A stretch of DNA of 64,000 bases from Dryas octopetala. Its lineage: Eukaryota; Streptophyta; Magnoliopsida; Rosales; Rosaceae. Shown here one piece after another: positions 58,345 through 64,000 of the stretch; position 1 is the first letter of the stretch; every line of letters begins with the position of its first letter. Both the position numbers and the translations under genes were made by a program. The stretch is taken from NCBI GenBank assembly GCA_963921425.1, contig OY992839.1:19390910-19454909 (forward strand). The letters run 5' to 3'. The notes beneath the pieces were generated by a model. The model did not search any database. It was not told the DNA's origin and saw nothing but the letters and a program-made list of their open reading frames with translations.

Positions 58345-59264
58345 TTATTGCATCAGCAAGTCAATCTTTCTTTTCTCTTCCACATGCAACTTCAATCATA
58401 CTTAGATTAATCTTTAGAAATCACTCTTTCATCCACAAACCCACTCACCCTTTTGTTTTGATTAATCACTTCTTTGTGGTTAAAGAGATTTCGGCAACAG
58501 CAGGGCTTTGTCTATTTGATTAATCATGTTTGATTAATATTCCTTACCTTTCCTTACCTTGAGGGATTTTGGATGAATGAAGTGGGATTTGTCTACTTTG
58601 ATTAATCATTTTTTTATTAATCTCATCCTATCCTTAAGGATTTCGACAGCAACAACATGGGTCTTTGATTAATCAATCCTTTCTTTAAGGAGATTTCAAC
58701 CATGGTTTTGGATTTGTTACTTAAATCCTTTGGTTGCTTGCCAGCAAGGTGGTGAGCTGGTGAGGTGCATATGATGCAGAACGGTTGGTGGAGAAATTTA
58801 TGCTACAACTTGATCGTTGCAAATCCAAGAAATCTGGGAAATGATTTCTACTAGTCGGAGGGTTTGGCTCTGAAAGTGGCACTATTGCATATTGAATTGA
58901 AGGGAATCGCGAGACGAGTCAAACTCATCGCTTTGCCACAATGTATGGGCTTTTTCGGCATTCCGAGGTCGTTTAGGGCTTCAAATCTGCGTTTTAAACT
59001 TTCAGACATTTTATTTATTTTCATTTATATTTTATTTGGCCTTGTAATTACCCATGGGCCTTATTTATAAGGTTGTTTTGTGCCATAGGGTTTCATAAGC
59101 GTACTTAAGCAATTTTATAATTGCTAAACGATTATTATTTAGAATTTATCAACTTAACTATTGAGGTTTTTTCTCAATTTCCTGGTGGATTCCAGGGTTC
59201 TTGTTCTTTTAGGTTTACGCTTGTAAACTTTGGTCGCTTGTACTACATTAGCACATGGTGGTTT
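58345..59264. other. Intergenic stretch, nothing recognised
   Basis: About 900 bp containing repeated GATTAATCA/TTGATTAATC motifs (58405-58690). These recall the GATTAATCAAATGG flank left of LTR copy A (33000), so it may be another transposon-derived segment. The ORFs at 58290-58523 and 58864-59070 show no known domain. Confidence 0.5.
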
Positions 59265-59690
59265 AGATAGGATGCATGGAATCCAGGTGGGTGATTCATT
59301 ATCTTGGTCTTGTTGTTAGTTTTGTATTATTTAACTGTGTTAACGTACTCTAGTTATTTGTTTGTATGCTAGAATTTGGTAAAATTCTAGGATTGGAATC
59401 CTATTAGTGGATTAATTATGATTTTGGAGTATGAGGATTAATTGGTTTATCCTAGAATGATATTGATTTTAATTGGATTATTGAGAACTGTTTATACTGA
59501 GGTTAACAGTTGATTAGGCATTTGATTTGTAAGATTGATTTGTTGGGATTGTTGTAATTTGAGGATATAACTTTGAGGGCTTGGTGAGCCGGATACAAGG
59601 TATTGAACCAGGTAGGTCGAGGTACCAAGGATGATTGTCCGTGGCAGTGAGCTCCAGATGTACACTCGACGGTTAACATTTATACTACTA
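59265..59690 (+). repeat. Diverged Gypsy LTR fragment, copy F
   Basis: GAATCCAGGTGGGTGATTCA followed by TTATCTTGGTCTTGTTGTTAG is a diverged plus-strand match to the complement of 57725-57800. The similarity continues weakly to GGTAGGTCGAGGTACCA (about 59610). Confidence 0.55.
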
Positions 59691-61816
59691 GATTCCAAAA
59701 CCAGGGATAGAATGTACCTTTTGATGAACAATTGGAGATGATTGCACAAGTGGTAAGGTTGAAGGTGTAGGGACTGTACTGTCATCAAATAAATCACCAA
59801 ACAAGGACGTATCGGACCCCTCGAGTGAATGAACTAAGTCTTTCGCAACTTCCCCTGCCGAGCTCTCACCAAGCTCCACCAAGCACTCGGCACTCGGTCA
59901 CTGGTCCCAGAAGGCCGGTCGGTGGGTCTCCTCTGACCGGTCGTTCAAGGCTTCTTCTCCACTCTGGTCCCAGGCGACCGATCGGTGAGCCTGCTGGAGT
60001 CTGAAACCCCTAAAGAACATATATCCACTTCTTCCACTCGATTCTTCCCTTCAACACACTCCCCCAAAAGGGAAGAAGCACAACTATCCTGAACATAGAA
60101 GAAGTCGTCCTCCTTAAAAGTAACATCTAAGGAGACATAAAACTGCCGGGATGAAGGATGGTAACATTTATAACCCTTTTGAGTCGAACCATACCCAATG
60201 AATACACATTTCAATGCACGAGCTTCAAGCTTATTACGTTAATGTCCATGCAAGTGAACATAGACTGTAGAGCCGAACACCCGAGCTTCCAAATGTAGAA
60301 GAGAAGGAAGCACACAAAACTCGAACGAGACATCCAATGGTCGCCTAAACTCAAGAACACTGGACGGAGTCCAGTTTATCAAATACACAGTAGAACTCAG
60401 GGCATCGCATCATAAAAATGATAGAACATTACCACCAATCAACAAAGCACGGTCTACTTCCAGTAATTGTCTATCTTACTCTCTGCAACACCATTTGTTT
60501 GTGGAGTGTAGGGACAAGGAATTCAGATAAGCCTCTATTTATGTACTCACCAACATTATCAGAACACAAGACACGAATGAAGAGATTAAACTGAGTAAGA
60601 ACCATTTGATAAAAAAGTTTGAAGACATCACAAACATCACTCTTGTTATGCAGGAAATAAACCCATGTCATTCTGGTACAGTCGTCAATAAAAGTAACAA
60701 ACCAACAAACATCATTATTAGTAGAAAATGGGGCAAACCACCAAACATTAGAATGCACAAAACCAAAAGGAATTTCACTTTTATTATCACTTGAGTAAAA
60801 AAAATGGTGCAATGACTTTTAGCCAACACACAAGTTTGAAATTGAAATCCTAAAATTACACCCAATAAATAAATATGGAAACAATCGCCTAAGATAACTA
60901 AATGAGAGATGACCTAGACGTCGATGTCAGAGCCAAATCTTCCTTCTATTCTCTTCTAACATGACTGCACTAACTTGAGAAGCTTGATTCACACCATCCA
61001 GACCAACTATGCCATCATCCAGATAATACAAGTCCCCCTTCCTCTTACCACTGCCAATCTTTTTCTTGGTATGAACGTCTTGAAAAAAATAGTGAGTAGG
61101 AAAGAAAATAGTCATGCAATCAAGAGATTTAGTAAGTTGACTCACAGACAATAAATTGCAATTTAAAGAAGGAACAAATAAGGTATTGGTTATAGTTAAG
61201 GAAGCAACAGACACAGTGCCTACTCTAATAACAAGAGAAGACACACCATTAGCATTAGTGATGAACGATTTAGGGCTATGATGGGACAAGGATTGAAAGG
61301 CATATCTATCACAAGTCATATGGTCTGATGCACCTGTATCAATTATCCATGCATTGTCACAAGAAACAACAAGAGTACTTAAAGTAGAATTAGATACACC
61401 TGTATTCAAGGAATCAGTTAATGAGACCGGAAGAAGCAGAGATGTAGATTAGTTGGAGGCCCCCTCGAACGTCTTTCCATCAACCTTTGAATGTTCAACA
61501 TCTCCCATGATTGATTAAGATAGTAAGCAGCGAAACAAAAAAAAATGAACACACGAAGAATGTTCGTGTCGAGCTATCAGCAGTACGGCGAGCGCTCGAT
61601 GGCAAACGTCTTCACGAACAGTAGCAACGCAACAGCAAGTGCAACTCGAGAAGCCCTCCTTCCATTCGGATGAGCAATCTATAGAGAACACAATAACACA
61701 ACTTTTCTGGGAAAAAACTTGATCAAAAACCAAGAATCAAGAACAAATACCTAAGACACAACCAAAACCAAAACCCTAAGAGGAATGAATAAGAATTTTG
61801 GGTGGCTCTGATACCA
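59691..61816 (-). pseudogene. Copia polyprotein relic lacking gag and reverse transcriptase
   Basis: Read on the minus strand from the primer site: about 19 codons of gag N-terminus (near 61509) run straight into a protease region with WIIDTGASDHMTCD (61340-61310), so most of gag is deleted. Integrase core pieces follow at 60812-60471 (HSNVWWFAPF, FIDDCTRMTWVYF, CSDNVGEY), disrupted by frameshifts. The integrase C-terminal segment lies at 60214-59945 (KCVFIGYGSTQKGYKCY). Reverse transcriptase and RNase H are absent, and the relic joins LTR fragment F at about 59691. Several stops and frame changes make it non-functional. Confidence 0.85.
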
Positions 61817-62127
61817 TGCCAAAGTGTTTTAGGATTAATAATTCTGAATTAATTTTATTCATCCCTTAAAGGGGTATTTATACAAGTATACAAACTCTCC
61901 TATTTATACTAGGAGTAATTACACATATCACACTTATTATTCCTAATATTACATGTAAACCCGGCCATAATATCGAGGAATCCTAACACGAATATGATTT
62001 TATGTCAATCTTTAAATGATGTTAAATAAACTCCAAGAAAAATCATACTAAACTCTACTAAATCTTCTTAAATAAACCTTAAAAAAATTCATACTAACCA
62101 TAATAGACCCTAATGCAAAACTTGACA
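61817..62127 (-). repeat. 5' LTR of the gag-deleted Copia relic
   Basis: On the minus strand it starts TGTCAAGTTTTGC (62127) and ends CTTTGGCA (61817), followed at once by the primer site TGGTATCAGAGCC (61816-61804). 311 bp. The matching 3' LTR is missing. Confidence 0.8.
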
Positions 62128-62866
62128 ATCACTAGTATGTAACTCACTCATTTTTAGAACTTAGTTCATTGATTGTATGTTTAATGCTTGGATTTTGTTT
62201 ATGGCTCTGAGTTTATTTTCTATCACTTTGGGCCATAATCTCTAGCTCCTAAATCATAAATCCTTATATAATTTATTTGTGACTGCACCTGCAGTCACAA
62301 TTATTTAAATGTTAATATACTAAAACGGCGTATCTATATATACTATAGAATAATAAACACTAAATCCAAAATTTTAAACACCCTTCAACACTAACAAACA
62401 TTTATAAACCCCCAAAATCATTGTAAACCTTCAACCCTTATAAATTTAACCCGTATAGTCACCGATGTCCCTTAGTCATGAAACCCTTATAAACCTGGGC
62501 AATTATATAGCGCAGTATAACTATTACAAACACATGCATATATTTAATAAAAAGAATATCATAGACTTATTGGTGGGATGCACTTATTTAAAGCATAAAG
62601 TTATGGGTTCAAATCCCCCCAACCACAATAATTTTATTTTATTTTTTCTTTTAATATGGAGAAGACATGTAGTGAATGGATAACATGGAAAGAAGCTGAC
62701 ATATGGCGCATGGACAATGTTCTAAATCTTGTGCCCCACTAAGGTATATAATATTTTCCAAAAAAAAAATCTTATGTGCATTTTTGTAAGGCATTGACCA
62801 TGTATATGTATATCTTTGGATGGAGGCTGTGCATATCTCATGCTCTCAATAAACAATAAAAACAAG
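62128..62866. other. Intergenic DNA with a tRNA-like SINE head
   Basis: TTGGTGGGATGC (62570-62581) resembles an RNA polymerase III A box and GGGTTCAAATCC (62605-62616) a B box. Their spacing of about 35 bp fits a tRNA-derived SINE head, followed by a T-rich tail. It does not fold as a full tRNA by eye. The rest is AT-rich without genes. Confidence 0.4.
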
Positions 62867-63690
62867 GGCTTATTTATTATTTTACCCCTAAAAATAACTT
62901 TTAGTTTAACTTCACCCCTAAGGTTTATTTGGTATCACATTATCCTCTGAAACTAATTCTCGTGTATCACTTTGCCTACTTCCTATTTTTACAAACTTTG
63001 AAAATTAATTAAAAATAACTCCGGACTTAGAAAAATACACAGAAAATTCCTACAGACTCATCTTGACTAGTACTAATTTAATATGGGGTCAAATTACCAA
63101 TTTTTCATCCAAGTGTTTCCAGAAAATTAAAATACTCTAGACTCTTTGGAAATTCATAGGATAATCTTCCGAACTCCAAAAAATATGAAGTTCGCACCGT
63201 TGATCTTCTAAACAATAACACTACCTTTCTTGTGAACACTTGCTTCTATAAAATAAATTATAGAAAAATTCTAGAATTTCCGTAAAGTCTCGGAAAAATT
63301 CTCTAAAATAGGTTTTTGATAACTTTCAAAATATTTTTGAGAATTTATCCGAGACTTTATGGAAATTTTACAATTTTATAGAGGGCAATTTATTTTAAAT
63401 TTCTAGAAATAAATTTCGACTTCCCAAATTTTCTGGAAACTCTCTGAGGGCAAATTAGTAATTTGACCTCATAGTAAATTAGAACTAGTCAAGATGAGCC
63501 CGTAGGAATTTTTCGTGTATTTTTCTGAGTTCGGAGTTATTTTTAATTAATTTTCAAAGTTTGTAAAAATAAAAAGTGAACAAAGTGATACATGAGAATT
63601 AGTTTTAGGAGATATTATAATACAAAATAAACCTTATGAGGTAAAGTAAGATTTGAAGTTACTTTCAGGAGGCAAACTAGAAAATAAGCC
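62867..63690. mobile_element. Palindromic Mutator-like MITE (824 bp)
   Basis: Starts GGCTTATTTATTATTTTACC and ends GAAAATAAGCC, with arms of about 400 bp that are near-perfect inverted copies meeting at about 63300 (CTTGACTAGTACTAATTTA against TAAATTAGAACTAGTCAAG). It is flanked by a 10-bp duplication TAAAAACAAG / TAAAAGCAAG (62857-62866, 63691-63700; one mismatch). No ORF. Confidence 0.85.
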
Positions 63691-63700
63691 TAAAAGCAAG

Positions 63701-64000
63701 TATCAACTATGGTCAAGAAGAAGGAAGCAATTAATGAAAATGAAAAACAGCTAGATTGTCATAATGGCTTCTTGATTGAATATTTAAATTATGGTTGGAG
63801 TTATGTGGCACATGGAAGCTATGAGTGTGAATAGTGTTAATCTTATATCAAAAAAGTGGCACAATAATATACAGTATATAAGTGGATATCTAGAAAGGTC
63901 TACTGGGTTTGACTATACTCAGATAGTGGATATAAGGGACTAAATTGGAGACAATATCGGTGCATAAGCTATAATAATATATAGAATAATGCTATACTTA
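63701..64000. other. AT-rich sequence, nothing recognised
   Basis: No ORF, repeat terminus or RNA gene is apparent up to the window edge. Confidence 0.5.

Noticed and set aside
62465..62683. Functional tRNA gene
   Set aside because: Only A- and B-box-like motifs are present; acceptor and anticodon stems do not pair convincingly.

Overview
This is nuclear DNA of a flowering plant. It is AT-rich, has split genes with GT-AG introns, and is dominated by LTR retrotransposons (Copia, Sirevirus-type Copia, Gypsy relics), CACTA, hAT-like and Mutator-like DNA elements, MITEs and long (GA)n tracts. No prokaryotic or organellar operon, rRNA gene or CRISPR array is visible. A eudicot, probably woody, fits best, but the species cannot be fixed from the sequence alone.

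The only recognisable host genes are two tandem, same-strand (minus) copies of a 'pathogen-related protein' gene (the barley/maize PRMS-type family, SnoaL/NTF2-like fold). Copy 2 (26037-27654) is intact: four exons, 238 aa. Copy 1 (14534-20715) still has open exons but is heavily remodelled. A Mutator-type MITE lies between its TATA box and ATG, the end of exon 1 and most of intron 1 are deleted, a 4,975-bp Copia element sits in intron 2, and an 809-bp hAT-like element has landed inside exon 4 and supplies a new C-terminus and stop codon. The sequence upstream of the gene is present three times (about 563-2965, 21400-22860, 28195-32787), so the window is part of a larger tandem array.

Layout: 1-4816, upstream sequence of a third array unit with hAT-like insertions. 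4817-13448, a nested stack: a Gypsy LTR fragment, then a Copia 3' end carrying a solo Sirevirus LTR and, in its own LTR, a 4.1-kb CACTA element with Ulp1-like protease exons. 13450-20715, gene copy 1. 20716-25993, upstream sequence and MITEs plus a CACTA-like element. 26037-27654, gene copy 2. 27655-32787, its upstream region with a MITE and fold-back repeats. 33024-44910, a Gypsy LTR split by a complete 9.9-kb Sirevirus-like Copia with an uninterrupted 1,683-codon gag-pol. 44911-59690, a graveyard of related Gypsy LTRs in both orientations, plus a 3.4-kb solo LTR that itself contains a hAT-like element. 59691-62127, a gag-deleted Copia relic. 62128-64000, single-copy-looking DNA, a tRNA-like SINE head and a palindromic Mutator-like MITE.

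Most DNA elements are delimited here by terminal motifs plus target-site duplications read directly from the sequence. In several cases the paralogous array unit supplies the unoccupied site.
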